Source: Candidatus Dormiibacterota bacterium (GTDB taxonomy: Bacteria; Chloroflexota; Dormibacteria; Dormibacterales; Dormibacteraceae). Taken from it: a DNA stretch of 64,000 bases. Numbering within the stretch: position 1 is the first letter of the stretch; each line of letters starts with the position of its first letter. A program made the position numbers and the translations under genes. A model generated the notes under the pieces. That model saw nothing but the letters and a program-made list of their open reading frames with translations. It was not told the DNA's origin and searched no databases. Location of the stretch: assembly GCA_024280995.1 (NCBI GenBank), contig JAMXLM010000045.1, positions 1-64,000 of the forward strand, written 5' to 3'. Positions 20,276 through 28,552 of the stretch are shown one piece after another.

Positions 20276-21123
20276 TTGCGGCAGAACACTGTGGTGCGCC
20301 CGGCGATGCGCACGGAGCTGAGAGGCCGGCCGCAGTTGTAGCAAGGCTCGCCCGCGCGGCCGTAGACCAGCAGCTGCTCTTGCTGTCCGCCGATCTCGCC
20401 CCACGCGTCGCGATAAGTGTCGACGGAGCTGCCGCGGTTGGCGATCGCGAGCACCAGAGATTCGCGGAGCGCGTCGTGGAGCCGGCGCGCGGATTGTTTG
20501 CTCACGGTGTTTGCCAGTCGGGCCGGTCGCAGGCGCGCGCGGTAGAGCGACTCATCCGCGTAGATGTTGCCCACACCCGCGATCGCCTTCTGATCCAGCA
20601 GCACGGCCTTCAACGGCGCGCGGCGCCGGCGAAGCTCGCGATAGAGTTGCTCCGCCTCGTACTCGGGGTCGATCGGCTCGGGGCCGAGTCGCGGCATCTT
20701 CTTCGCGTGCAGCAGAGCATCTTGCGTGCCGAGGAGCAGGCGCCCGAACCGCCGCGGATCGCGATAGCGCAGCTGTTTGCCGTCGTCCAGGAAAAAGATC
20801 GCGTGCGTGTGCTTCTGCAGCGGCGCAGCAGGATCGACCAGTCTCAGCTGGCCGCTCATACCGAGATGGACCACCAGCAAAGGTCCTCCCCCTTCATGGA
20901 GAGGTGTCGGCGCAGCCGACGGAGGGGCAAAGGCGATCAGGATGTACTTGCCGCGACGGCCAAGCGATTCGATGCGCATGCCGGTGACGGCGTCGACGAA
21001 TTCTTCGGGCTCGGGGTGCCGGACGATCGTCGGAAAGCTGAGCTCGCAGCGCTCGATCGTCCGCCCGACGAGGTGCGGTCGTAAGTCGGCGACGATCGTC
21101 TCGACTTCCGGCAGCTCAGGCAA
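20263..21123 (-). CDS. mutM: Formamidopyrimidine-DNA glycosylase
   Basis: Fpg/MutM excises 8-oxoguanine and ring-opened purines. The 286-residue protein begins MPELPEVETI, giving the catalytic Pro2 and Glu3 after Met removal; the beta-clamp lysine lies in GRRGKYILI (about 56-64), the helix-two-turn-helix in AGVGNIYADESLY and the zinc finger at the C-terminus (CYNCGRPL...CRNC). Everything needed is present and length is normal. It is four bases downstream of polA and overlaps the PAP2 gene, so it is probably transcribed with polA. Confidence 0.95.
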   Translation of the reverse strand: MPELPEVETIVADLRPHLVGRTIERCELSFPTIVRHPEPEEFVDAVTGMRIESLGRRGKYILIAFAPPSAAPTPLHEGGGPLLVVHLGMSGQLRLVDPAAPLQKHTHAIFFLDDGKQLRYRDPRRFGRLLLGTQDALLHAKKMPRLGPEPIDPEYEAEQLYRELRRRRAPLKAVLLDQKAIAGVGNIYADESLYRARLRPARLANTVSKQSARRLHDALRESLVLAIANRGSSVDTYRDAWGEIGGQQEQLLVYGRAGEPCYNCGRPLSSVRIAGRTTVFCRNCQH

Positions 21124-21127
21124 CCGG

Positions 21128-23815
21128 TTACGCGCGCACGACGGCGAGCTTCTTCATGTCCGCCCAGTTCGGACCGACCTTCGTCTCGACCTCGATCCCG
21201 GTCTCGAGCTCATACGCGCCGGTCATGATGCGCGGAACCTTCTCGGCGAACTGATCAAGCTCCCCGCGCGGCACCTCGAACAGCAGCTCGTCGTGCACCT
21301 GAAGCAGCATTCGGCCCTCGATCTGGTCCGCCTCAATCTCGCGCGACAGGCGGACCATCGCGATCTTGATGATGTCCGCGGCGAGCGACTGCATCGGGAA
21401 GTTGATCGCCATGCGCTCGGCCGCGCTGCGCAGCTGGAAGTTCGGCGACCTGAGATCAGGGATCGCGCGGCGCCGGCCGGTGGCGCTCACCACAAACCCT
21501 TCCTCTCGCGCCTTCCGCCTCACTCCGTCGAGGTATTCACGCAGGTGCGCGTACGTGGACCAGTACTGGCCGAGGAATTCGCGAGCGACGTCGCCGGTGA
21601 TGCCGAGCTGCTGCGACAGGCCGTACTCGCCCTGCCCGTAGATCGAGCCGAAGTTCGCGACCTTCGCGAGGCGTCGCTGGTCAGGTGTCACGGTGTCAAA
21701 CGGCACTTTGAAGACGGCCGCCGCCGTCGCGGTGTGGATGTCCTGGCCGGCGGCGAACGCTTCGAGCAGCTTCGGGTCGCCGCTCAGATGCGCGGCGATG
21801 CGCAGCTCGATCTGCGAGTAGTCGGCGGACACCATCACGTGGTCGGGCCGGCCCGCCTTGAACGCTCGCCGGATCCGCTGTCCAAGCTCGGTGCGGATCG
21901 GGATGTTCATGAGGTTCGGGTTCGACGACGACAGGCGGCCCGTGGCGGTGCTCGCCTGGCCGAACGACGTGTGCACGCGCCCACTCAGGGGATCCACCAG
22001 CTGCGGCAGCGCGTCGACGTATGTCGACTTCAACTTGGAAAGCTGCCGGTGCTCGAGGATCAGACCGATGATCGGGTGCTTCTCGCGCAGCGATTCGAGC
22101 GTGTCCGCATCCGTCGAGTAACCGGTCTTCGTCCGCTTGCCCACGGGGAGGCGAAGGTCTTCGAACAGCACTTTGGCCAGCTGCTGCGGCGCGTTGAGGT
22201 TGAACTTCTGACCCGCGACCTCCTCGACCTCGGACTCGATCGCCGTCAGTTGCGCGCCCAGCTCATCCTGCATCTGCTTGAGGTAAGGCACGTCGATGGC
22301 AACGCCCTCTGTCTCCATGTCCGCAAGCACGCCCGCCAGCGGAAGCTCGATCTCGTGGAACAGGTAGTCCACGCCAAGGTTCCGCATCTCCGCCTCCAGT
22401 CGAGGCCGCAGGTTGACGATTGCTTCAGCGCGGCGAGCCGCAAACTCGGCGGCCTCGTGCTCGGCCACCACTGACGGCTTGCGCGCCGCGCGGCCGGTGC
22501 CGAGCAGCTGCTCGGTGCTGACCAGGTCCATGGACAGAAACTCGTGCGAGAGGTCCTCAAGTCGTGGGTCGCGTGAGCCGGCGCCCAGCAGATACGCGGC
22601 GAGGAATGTGCTGAACTCCCACTCACGCTTACCACCGCCGAGAGAGCGGAGCGCCAGCTCGGTTTCCTTGGCGTCGTGTCCGGAGATGGGCCGGCCCGAC
22701 AGCGTGCTCGCCACCGTGTCCATCGCCTCGGGCCGCGCGACGTAAAAAGTGCTGCCGTCCGTCGAGACGCCAAGCCCCAGGATTCGGCAGCCGCGACCGG
22801 TTCCCTCGGTGAAAGCGAAAACTCCGACGTCGCCCGTGGTCTCGAGCAAGCTCGCGGCCTCCGTCGGGTCCTCGACGATGCGCAGACCCGCCGGCTGCGG
22901 CGCGGGCTCGAAAGCGAGGCTCGGCTGCACCGGCACCTGGTCGGGTGGCGGAAAGCGGGTGAGGAGCTGCCGGAACTCGAGGTCGTCGAAGACCCTTCGT
23001 GCCGCGTCGTAGTCGTAGCGCGTCCATCGCGCCTTCTCCAGCTCGAGCTCGACCGGCACGTCGCGGACGATCGTCACCATCCGCTTTCCCAATCGCACCT
23101 TGTCGACGTTCGCCTTCAGTGAGGTCTTGAGTCGCCCTTCAGGCAGCTCGTCGAGATGGTCCAGCAGCCCTTCGACGGAGACGTAGTCCTGGACCAGCCT
23201 GGCGGCCGTCTTGTCCCCCACTCCGGGTACGCCGGGAATGTTGTCGGACGTGTCGCCGCGCAGCGCCTTGAAGTCGATCAGCTGCGGCGGCTCGAAGCCG
23301 TAACGCTGCCGGACCTGGTCCGGCCCGTAGACGAACGTGTCGGTGATGCCACGCCGCGGCACCAGCGCGTCGACCGACTCGCTGACGAGCTGGAGGCAGT
23401 CGAGATCGCCCGAGACGATCGTCACCGAATGGCCGCGCTCCTCCGCGATCCTGGCGAGCGTGCCGATGACGTCGTCGGCCTCGAAGCCCTCGACGCCGTG
23501 GATCGGGATCGAGAACGCTCCCAGCACCCGTCGCACCATCTCGATCTGGGGTCGGAGGTCGTCTGGCATCGCCCGCCGGCCGGCCTTGTACTCCTCGTAC
23601 TCCTGGGAGCGGAACGTTGGTTTGCCGAGGTCGAAGGCGGCGATGGCGAACTCCGGCCGCGAAGCCAGCACGATCGCCAGCATCGAGGTGAAGCCGTAGA
23701 CCGCGTTCGTCACCCTGCCGTCCGACGTGCTCATCGGCGGGAGGGCGAAAAAAGCCCGGTAGATGAGGCTGTGGGCGTCGATCAGAATCACACGCCCGCG
23801 CCGACCCTTCGCCAC
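21128..23815 (-). CDS. polA: DNA polymerase I
   Basis: PolA fills excision gaps and removes primers. Starting from GTG 23815 the protein is 895 residues: 5' nuclease (VILIDAHSLIYRAFF at the N-terminus; TDTFVYGPDQV; GVPGVGDKTA), a central exonuclease-like domain, and a family A polymerase with motif A DYSQIELRIAAHLSGD, O-helix KVANFGSIYGQGEYGL and motif C LLQVHDELLFEVP. In the middle domain the catalytic DxE is replaced by FAFTEG, so 3'-5' proofreading is probably lost, as in Taq. An in-frame extension upstream of 23815 exists but lies in the structured leader and is not conserved family sequence. Confidence 0.95.
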   Translation of the reverse strand: MAKGRRGRVILIDAHSLIYRAFFALPPMSTSDGRVTNAVYGFTSMLAIVLASRPEFAIAAFDLGKPTFRSQEYEEYKAGRRAMPDDLRPQIEMVRRVLGAFSIPIHGVEGFEADDVIGTLARIAEERGHSVTIVSGDLDCLQLVSESVDALVPRRGITDTFVYGPDQVRQRYGFEPPQLIDFKALRGDTSDNIPGVPGVGDKTAARLVQDYVSVEGLLDHLDELPEGRLKTSLKANVDKVRLGKRMVTIVRDVPVELELEKARWTRYDYDAARRVFDDLEFRQLLTRFPPPDQVPVQPSLAFEPAPQPAGLRIVEDPTEAASLLETTGDVGVFAFTEGTGRGCRILGLGVSTDGSTFYVARPEAMDTVASTLSGRPISGHDAKETELALRSLGGGKREWEFSTFLAAYLLGAGSRDPRLEDLSHEFLSMDLVSTEQLLGTGRAARKPSVVAEHEAAEFAARRAEAIVNLRPRLEAEMRNLGVDYLFHEIELPLAGVLADMETEGVAIDVPYLKQMQDELGAQLTAIESEVEEVAGQKFNLNAPQQLAKVLFEDLRLPVGKRTKTGYSTDADTLESLREKHPIIGLILEHRQLSKLKSTYVDALPQLVDPLSGRVHTSFGQASTATGRLSSSNPNLMNIPIRTELGQRIRRAFKAGRPDHVMVSADYSQIELRIAAHLSGDPKLLEAFAAGQDIHTATAAAVFKVPFDTVTPDQRRLAKVANFGSIYGQGEYGLSQQLGITGDVAREFLGQYWSTYAHLREYLDGVRRKAREEGFVVSATGRRRAIPDLRSPNFQLRSAAERMAINFPMQSLAADIIKIAMVRLSREIEADQIEGRMLLQVHDELLFEVPRGELDQFAEKVPRIMTGAYELETGIEVETKVGPNWADMKKLAVVRA

Positions 23816-23817
23816 TA

Positions 23818-23903
23818 GAGTGCCTCGCCCGCGAAGTGCCTTGCACCTTGGCGGCCGGGGGCCTCCGGCGCCAATCTGCGCCGGCTTCGGCGTCGAGTCA
23901 CTC
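23818..23903 (-). repeat. Start-codon-abutting structured repeat, short polA copy
   Basis: Arms 23818-23836 and 23885-23903 pair at 15 of 19 positions. The part nearest polA resembles the uvrB/aroC elements (plus strand CCTTGCA, then GGCGGCCGGG and CTCCGGCGC in the same order), while the distal half is missing. Inner hairpins CCGGCGC/GCGCCGG and GTGC-AAG-GCAC are visible. Minus-strand TAACAT (23908-23913) would place the transcript start at the outer edge of the stem. It ends two bases before GTG 23815. Confidence 0.62.
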
Positions 23904-23987
23904 CCAAATGTTACGTAGCGTCCAAACGACACCCGAGCGTAGGCTCGCGCGTTCAAATAGCAGGGACTTGGAGGACCGAAGGCTAGA

Positions 23988-24584
23988 ATGGATCCGAGGA
24001 TGAAAAACCTCATTGAGGTGTCCGTGGACAGCATTCGCATCCACATGCCGACGGCGCAGCACCTCGTGATCCTCAAGGAGAAAGAGGCCGACCGATACCT
24101 GCCCATCTGGATCGGTTCCTTCGAGGCGCAGGCCATCGCCACCAAGATCTCAGGCAACGCTCTCGGCCGCCCGCTGACACACGACCTCATGGCCACCCTT
24201 TGCGGTGACCTCGGCATCAGCATCAAGCAGATCGTCGTCACGCGGCTCGCCGACCAGGTGTTCTACGCGCGGCTCTACGTGAAGCAGAACGGGCGCGACC
24301 TCGACTTCGACGCGCGGCCGTCCGACGCGATCGCCCTTGCGGTGCGCGCCGAGTGCCCGATCTTCGTGGCCACCGAGGTGATGGACAGCGCGGGCATCAT
24401 CCCCGAGGCAGACGAGCTCGAAGGCGACAAGGACAAGACGGAGACAGTGGTCGACGAAGAGCGGCTCGCCGTCTTCCGCGATTTCGTGAACAGCCTGGAC
24501 CTCCCCGAGCTTCCCGACGAACCGGGTGCCAAGGACGAGCCCGGAGCGCAGGACAGGCCCGGAGGACGTCCCGGCCGAGGCTGA
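23988..24584 (+). CDS. Bifunctional nuclease (BFN/DUF151) family protein
   Basis: A 198-residue protein whose first 135 residues match the DUF151 family: SIRIHMPTAQHLVILKEKE, YLPIWIGSFEAQAIA, RPLTHDLM, FYARLYV and RPSDAIALAVR. Plant and bacterial members are described as DNA/RNA nucleases, but the bacterial role is unclear. The C-terminus is an acidic, then Pro/Gly-rich tail. ATG 23988 has GGAGG 13 bases upstream; ATG 24000 is an alternative that would place TAGAAT (23984-23989) ten bases upstream. Divergent from polA and first in a bfn-mgtC-degV run with overlapping stops and starts. Confidence 0.88.
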   Translation: MDPRMKNLIEVSVDSIRIHMPTAQHLVILKEKEADRYLPIWIGSFEAQAIATKISGNALGRPLTHDLMATLCGDLGISIKQIVVTRLADQVFYARLYVKQNGRDLDFDARPSDAIALAVRAECPIFVATEVMDSAGIIPEADELEGDKDKTETVVDEERLAVFRDFVNSLDLPELPDEPGAKDEPGAQDRPGGRPGRG

Positions 24585-25054
24585 CCGTTACGGCGGGCGA
24601 GCTCGACCTCGTCCTTCGCGTTTTCGTCGCACTCGTCATCGGCGTCGCGCTTGGCTTCGAACGCGAGCTGAAAGGTCAGCCCGCCGGCTTGAGGACGATG
24701 GGACTCGTAACCGCCGGGTCATGCCTGTTCGCGGGGCTTGGCGCGATCCCGTTTGACGGGCGAACAGACCCGACTCGGGTCGCGGCACAGATCGTGACCG
24801 GGATCGGATTTCTCGGGGCGGGCGCGATCCTGCGCCAGGGCGTCGACATCAAGGGCCTGACGACGGCGGCGTCGATCTGGACGGCCGCGGCCATCGGCAT
24901 GGCAGTCGGCTTCGGCTACTACGTGACCGCGATCGCGTCGACCGCGCTCGTGCTGCTGACCGTGTTCGGGCTCGGCTGGGTCGAGGCTCGCTTCTTTCCG
25001 GCGAAGCGCGATCGCCGCCAAAACGACCCGCACACCGAGGCACCCGCGACGTGA
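24581..25054 (+). CDS. MgtC/SapB-family membrane protein
   Basis: About 157 residues, four to five membrane helices. Family motifs: FERELKGQPAGLRTMGLVTAG, RVAAQIVTGIGFLGAGAI and GLTTAASIWTAAAIGMAVG. MgtC relatives modulate magnesium homeostasis or F-type ATPase in some bacteria; here only membership can be claimed. No ATG, GTG or TTG sits near the domain start; a CTG at 24581 overlapping the upstream TGA (CTGA) is the best candidate, so the start is uncertain. Its stop overlaps the degV start (GTGA). Confidence 0.83.
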   Translation: MTVTAGELDLVLRVFVALVIGVALGFERELKGQPAGLRTMGLVTAGSCLFAGLGAIPFDGRTDPTRVAAQIVTGIGFLGAGAILRQGVDIKGLTTAASIWTAAAIGMAVGFGYYVTAIASTALVLLTVFGLGWVEARFFPAKRDRRQNDPHTEAPAT

Positions 25055-25944
25055 CAGGGTCACGGGTGGCGATCGTCACCGATTCGACCGCCGATCTTCC
25101 ATCGCAGCTGGTCAAGGCGCGCGGTATCACCGTCGTGCCGCTGACTCTCAACTTCGAGGGTCGGTCGTTGCTGGACGGCGTCGAGATCAGGCCGTCGGAG
25201 TTCTATCGCAAGCTGCCCAACGCGACGACACACCCGACCACGTCGCAACCTTCGCCCGGCCGCTTCGCGGAGGCGTACACCGAGCTGCTCAACGATCACG
25301 ACGCGATCGTGTCCATTCACATCTCGGAAAGGCTGAGCGGCACGTACGCGTCAGCGGTGCAGGGCGCGGAGATGGTGGACGCAAGCCGCGTGCACGTCAT
25401 CGACTCGCAGCTGGTCTCGATGTCGCTCGGACTTCTGACGCTCGCCGCGACCGAGATGGCGGCGCAGGGTTCGGACGCTGCGGCCATCGCCGAGCGCATC
25501 ACCCGGATGCGAGAGCAGGTGCAGACTTACTTCTCCGTCGCGACGCTCGAGTTCCTGCGCCGCGGCGGACGGATCGGGCGGGCGAGCGCGATGCTCGGCT
25601 CGGTGCTGCAGGTCAAACCGGTGCTCTGCATCCGCGACGGTCTCGTGACACCGCTCGAACGCGTGCGGACGTTCGACCGCGCGCTGAATCGCGTCGTCGA
25701 GCTGACGCGCGACGTCAATCACGGCGAGGGCCTATGCGTGATCGTCGGCCATGCGGACGCGGAGTCGGATGCGGAGCGCGTCGCGCGCGAGCTCGAGCCG
25801 GTGACCGAGACGTTGATGATCCAGCCGCTCGGCCCCGTCGTCGGCGCGCACGCAGGACCGGGAGTGGTCGGAGTCGGGTGCTACCCCGCGGACCTGCTGC
25901 CGCTGCGAATCAAGACAGCCGCCACCGCACAGACCCGGGCGTGA
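25051..25944 (+). CDS. DegV-family fatty-acid-binding protein
   Basis: A 297-residue DegV protein, a family whose members bind a fatty acid and partner with fatty acid kinase (Fak). Motifs: VAIVTDSTADLP at the N-terminus, TTSQPSPGRF, SIHISERLSGTYASA, IDSQLVSMSLGLL, LEFLRRGGRIGRA and the C-terminal GPVVGAHAGPGVVGVG. Length is normal. GTG 25051 overlaps the mgtC stop. No FakA-like kinase is in this window. The 3' end overlaps the convergent MBL hydrolase by 35 bases. Confidence 0.92.
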   Translation: MTGSRVAIVTDSTADLPSQLVKARGITVVPLTLNFEGRSLLDGVEIRPSEFYRKLPNATTHPTTSQPSPGRFAEAYTELLNDHDAIVSIHISERLSGTYASAVQGAEMVDASRVHVIDSQLVSMSLGLLTLAATEMAAQGSDAAAIAERITRMREQVQTYFSVATLEFLRRGGRIGRASAMLGSVLQVKPVLCIRDGLVTPLERVRTFDRALNRVVELTRDVNHGEGLCVIVGHADAESDAERVARELEPVTETLMIQPLGPVVGAHAGPGVVGVGCYPADLLPLRIKTAATAQTRA

Positions 25945-26890
25945 CCGTCTTCGTCACGCGGCCGTCGACTGCCAGTGCCTGCAGATGCGCAAGTCCTTCC
26001 TGGAGCGCAAGCCTCTTTTCGTAGAGGTTGTCGCGCCGGCCCCACAGCTCCAGCGCGACCTGCCAGCCGCTCTTCTCTTGCTTGCCGACGATCTCGAGCA
26101 CCTGGTCGAACCTGCGCTCGTGGTGCGCCGTCAGCGCTTCGACCCGCTTCTTGATGTAGTCGAAAGGCCGGCCATGGGCGGGCAGCACGAGCTGCGGCTC
26201 GAGCGCGACCATGCGCTGCAACCCCTCGAGGTAGTCGTGCAGCGGATCCGGCGTGCTCTGCGGATGCAGGCCGATGTTCGGCGACAGCTCGGGCAGGATG
26301 TGGTCGCCCGCGAACAGAAGCCTCTCGGTCGTGTCGTACAGGCAGATGTGACCTGGTGAGTGCCCGGGCGTCCACTCCACCTTGAGCTCGCGATCGCCCA
26401 GCGTCAGAAGCTCCGCGCCGTCGAGCTGCACCGCCGGGTCGGCCGGCTTGACGACCTGGCTCAACGCGCGCTGCGAGTTGCTGAGAACCTCGGCCTCGTC
26501 TTCGGGGACGCCGTTGACCAGCAGGTAGCTCTTCACCTCGGCGACAAGCACCTCGAGCTCCACGTAGCGCGGGTGCACGAGCGGGACCTCGAGGCGGTGC
26601 ATGTACAGGTCCGCGCGCCCTTCGCCCGCCAGCGCACCCGCGGCGCCGTAATGGTCGGGGTGGATGTGCGTGATCACAAGCCGGCGGAGCCGGCGCGCGC
26701 CGAGCTGTTCCAGCGCGCGACGGATCGCCTCGAGCGATTCCTCGGAGTTCATGCCGCAGTCGAGAAGGTCGATCTCCTTGCCCGCCCGAAAGAGGAACAC
26801 GTTGACCAGGCCGTCCTCGAACGGAATGGGCAGACGGAGCTCGAACACGCTCGCCGCCACCTCGCTCAGCGCCGCCGGCGTGACGGTCAC
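25910..26890 (-). CDS. Metallo-beta-lactamase-fold hydrolase
   Basis: A 326-residue MBL-fold enzyme with metal-binding THIHPDHYGAA (about 75-85), a second histidine in WTPGHSPGH (about 180), Asp in FAGDHILP and the late His of PAHGRPF. A C-terminal helical domain (about 235-326) with KKRVEALTAHHERRFDQVLE resembles the LACTB2/hydroxyacylglutathione-hydrolase-like group that carries a winged-helix tail. Substrate unknown; thioester or phosphodiester hydrolysis is common in the group. GTG start at 26890. Divergent from the SCP2 gene. Confidence 0.85.
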   Translation of the reverse strand: MTVTPAALSEVAASVFELRLPIPFEDGLVNVFLFRAGKEIDLLDCGMNSEESLEAIRRALEQLGARRLRRLVITHIHPDHYGAAGALAGEGRADLYMHRLEVPLVHPRYVELEVLVAEVKSYLLVNGVPEDEAEVLSNSQRALSQVVKPADPAVQLDGAELLTLGDRELKVEWTPGHSPGHICLYDTTERLLFAGDHILPELSPNIGLHPQSTPDPLHDYLEGLQRMVALEPQLVLPAHGRPFDYIKKRVEALTAHHERRFDQVLEIVGKQEKSGWQVALELWGRRDNLYEKRLALQEGLAHLQALAVDGRVTKTVTPGSVRWRLS

Positions 26891-27034
26891 TGTTTCACGC
26901 CTCGATACGCTGATCCACGCCGGGTCTCAACCGCCACTCCGGCATTCTCGCTGACCGAACCCGGGTGCCACTAAGATGGGTAGCGCGCCGTACGTCAACG
27001 TACTGATGACGAACACTCTTCTATGGAGGACCCG

Positions 27035-27376
27035 ATGTCCGAAGTCCAGATGACCCCTGACCAGATCGTCGACGCCATGCCCGGCTTTCTGATCCCGGAG
27101 AAGGCGGGCAGCACCAACGCCACCATCGTGTTCGACCTGAGCGGCGACGGCGGAGGCAAGTGGTGGGTTCGCGTCAAGGACGGCAAGGCCGACTCGGGCA
27201 AGGGCGACCCGCCCGAGGAGCCGAAGCTCACCCTGATGGCGAGCGTGCCCGACTGGGTGAACATCATGACCGGCAAGCTCGACGGCACCGCCGCCTTCAT
27301 GCAGGGCAAGCTCAAGACGAAAGGCGACCTTGGGCTGGCGATGAAGATGCCGGCGATGTTCAGGCGCCCGAGCTAA
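27035..27376 (+). CDS. SCP2 sterol-binding-domain protein
   Basis: A 113-residue stand-alone SCP2 domain: N-terminal acidic helix (MTPDQIVDAMPGFLI), strands with TIVFDLSGDGGGKWWVRV, then LTLMASVPDWVNIMTGKLDGT and AFMQGKLKTKGDLGLAMKM, the typical C-terminal pattern. Such proteins bind lipids, sterols or acyl-CoA. ATG 27035 follows GGAGGA by four bases; ATG 27023 overlaps that ribosome site and is less likely. Just upstream GTACG-TCAA-CGTAC (about 26990-27003) is a small palindrome of unknown role. Confidence 0.88.
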   Translation: MSEVQMTPDQIVDAMPGFLIPEKAGSTNATIVFDLSGDGGGKWWVRVKDGKADSGKGDPPEEPKLTLMASVPDWVNIMTGKLDGTAAFMQGKLKTKGDLGLAMKMPAMFRRPS

Positions 27377-27385
27377 CTTCGACCT

Positions 27386-27976
27386 CTAGAACGAGAATTT
27401 CCACGTGGCGAGGCGAGATCCCATCTCGTCCTCGAGGTCGAGGAGCCCGGAGTGCAGCTCCATGATCACCACGTGGTGTGGGGTCAGGGCGATCCGCCGT
27501 CCGTCCTGAAAGCGCCCCGCCTCCTGGGCGTTGCCCCACTGGATGGGCTGGAGCGGCGCGGTCGTCTTCAGGTTGGTGGACAGCCAGCCGGCCAGGTCGG
27601 ATGACGTCCCCCGCTCGTAGGTCGAGACGATCATGAAGGCGAAGTCGCCGGGGCACGGGCTGGATCCCGGCGGTCGCGAGCTCGCGCAGGGTTCGGGCGT
27701 GGGCGGCGCGTAGGTGATGTCAAAGGTCAGGTCCAGGCCGGTCGGGTCCACGCTCGACTGCGCCCGCTCGGTGTACCGCCAGGTGGCCGGGTAGCAGAAG
27801 CCCCAGCCCGCCTGGGCGTCCTCGTAACCGTGGTCGCCGGAGCCGCAGTTGAGATCGGCCCCGATCTGCGGTACGCTCGGCACCGGTCGCGGGCCCGAGC
27901 CCGGCTGGCAGCCGGCAAGCGCGGACAGCGCCAAAGCGGCCATGAGGATTGCGGGGATTGGTACCGGGGGTCGCAT
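27386..27976 (-). CDS. Predicted lipoprotein, unknown function
   Basis: A 196-residue exported protein. The N-terminus is a lipoprotein signal peptide: short basic start, hydrophobic stretch, then LSALAGC with Cys at about residue 22 as the lipidated residue. The mature part begins with a Pro/Ser linker, contains several cysteines (for example NCGSG, FCYPATW, EPCASS, SPCPGD) that could form disulfides, and has PsbP/DUF1795-like features around GWGFCYPATWRYTE. Start ATG 27976 is the one that gives a proper signal peptide. Convergent with the SCP2 gene, divergent from the DksA/TraR gene. Confidence 0.72.
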   Translation of the reverse strand: MRPPVPIPAILMAALALSALAGCQPGSGPRPVPSVPQIGADLNCGSGDHGYEDAQAGWGFCYPATWRYTERAQSSVDPTGLDLTFDITYAPPTPEPCASSRPPGSSPCPGDFAFMIVSTYERGTSSDLAGWLSTNLKTTAPLQPIQWGNAQEAGRFQDGRRIALTPHHVVIMELHSGLLDLEDEMGSRLATWKFSF

Positions 27977-28086
27977 TCGGCGCCTAATTGTGCGGGAGCG
28001 AGTACGCATCCCGATGCAGGCGTTCACTCGTCGGAATCCAAACGTCGCCGAATTCGGTACGGACTTTGGAGGGGGGTTTTTTAAGA

Positions 28087-28479
28087 ATGGCAATCAGGAA
28101 GAACGCAAAAGCGCCGGAGGAACGGCTCGAAGCGGACAAGGCACGGCTGGAGCAGCTTGCCGCGCAGTGCGGCGAGGAGGCCGGGCTGCACCGACCGCTC
28201 AACGACGTGACCGGCGGGGTCATCACCGGCATCCCGGAGGAGACGGACCTGGCGCAGGCGCTCTCAGACCGCGAGACAAGCGACCTTCTGGTCCACCTCC
28301 TGGACGAGAACCGGGAGCAGGTCGAGCGGGCGCTCGAGAAGCTCCGCGACGGCACGTACGGGATCTGCGAGGGCTGTGGCCGGCGCATCCCGGAAGCCCG
28401 GCTGCGATACCAGCCGGCGGCCACGCGGTGCGTCGAATGCCAGGGCCACTGGGACAGGATCAACGGAAGGACGGCGTAA
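28087..28479 (+). CDS. DksA/TraR-type zinc-finger protein
   Basis: A 130-residue protein with a coiled-coil N-terminal half (EERLEADKARLEQLAAQ) and a C-terminal C4 zinc finger, CEGCGRRIPEARLRYQP then CVECQ, as in DksA/TraR and Bacillus YteA. Family members bind RNA polymerase through the secondary channel and alter initiation at stress-regulated promoters. The DksA coiled-coil-tip DxxDxA is not evident, so a DksA-equivalent function is uncertain. The ATG has GGAGGGGGG about eleven bases upstream, followed by TTTTTT. Confidence 0.85.
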   Translation: MAIRKNAKAPEERLEADKARLEQLAAQCGEEAGLHRPLNDVTGGVITGIPEETDLAQALSDRETSDLLVHLLDENREQVERALEKLRDGTYGICEGCGRRIPEARLRYQPAATRCVECQGHWDRINGRTA

Positions 28480-28552
28480 GCCTGGTCAGGCACCCTCTCC
28501 CTCCGGGGCCGGTGGCGTAAGGGGTCTGAGCAGCCCCTAACCTTGCGCCTTG

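Noticed and set aside
26990-27003. GTACG-TCAA-CGTAC palindrome as an operator for the SCP2 gene
   Set aside because: Single short copy with no adjacent regulator gene; too weak to call beyond a mention.
28519-28541. AGGGG...CCCCT stem before the GT39 gene as a terminator for the DksA-like gene
   Set aside because: Only 5 bp with a 9-base loop and no T-run; it overlaps the predicted -10 TAACCT.
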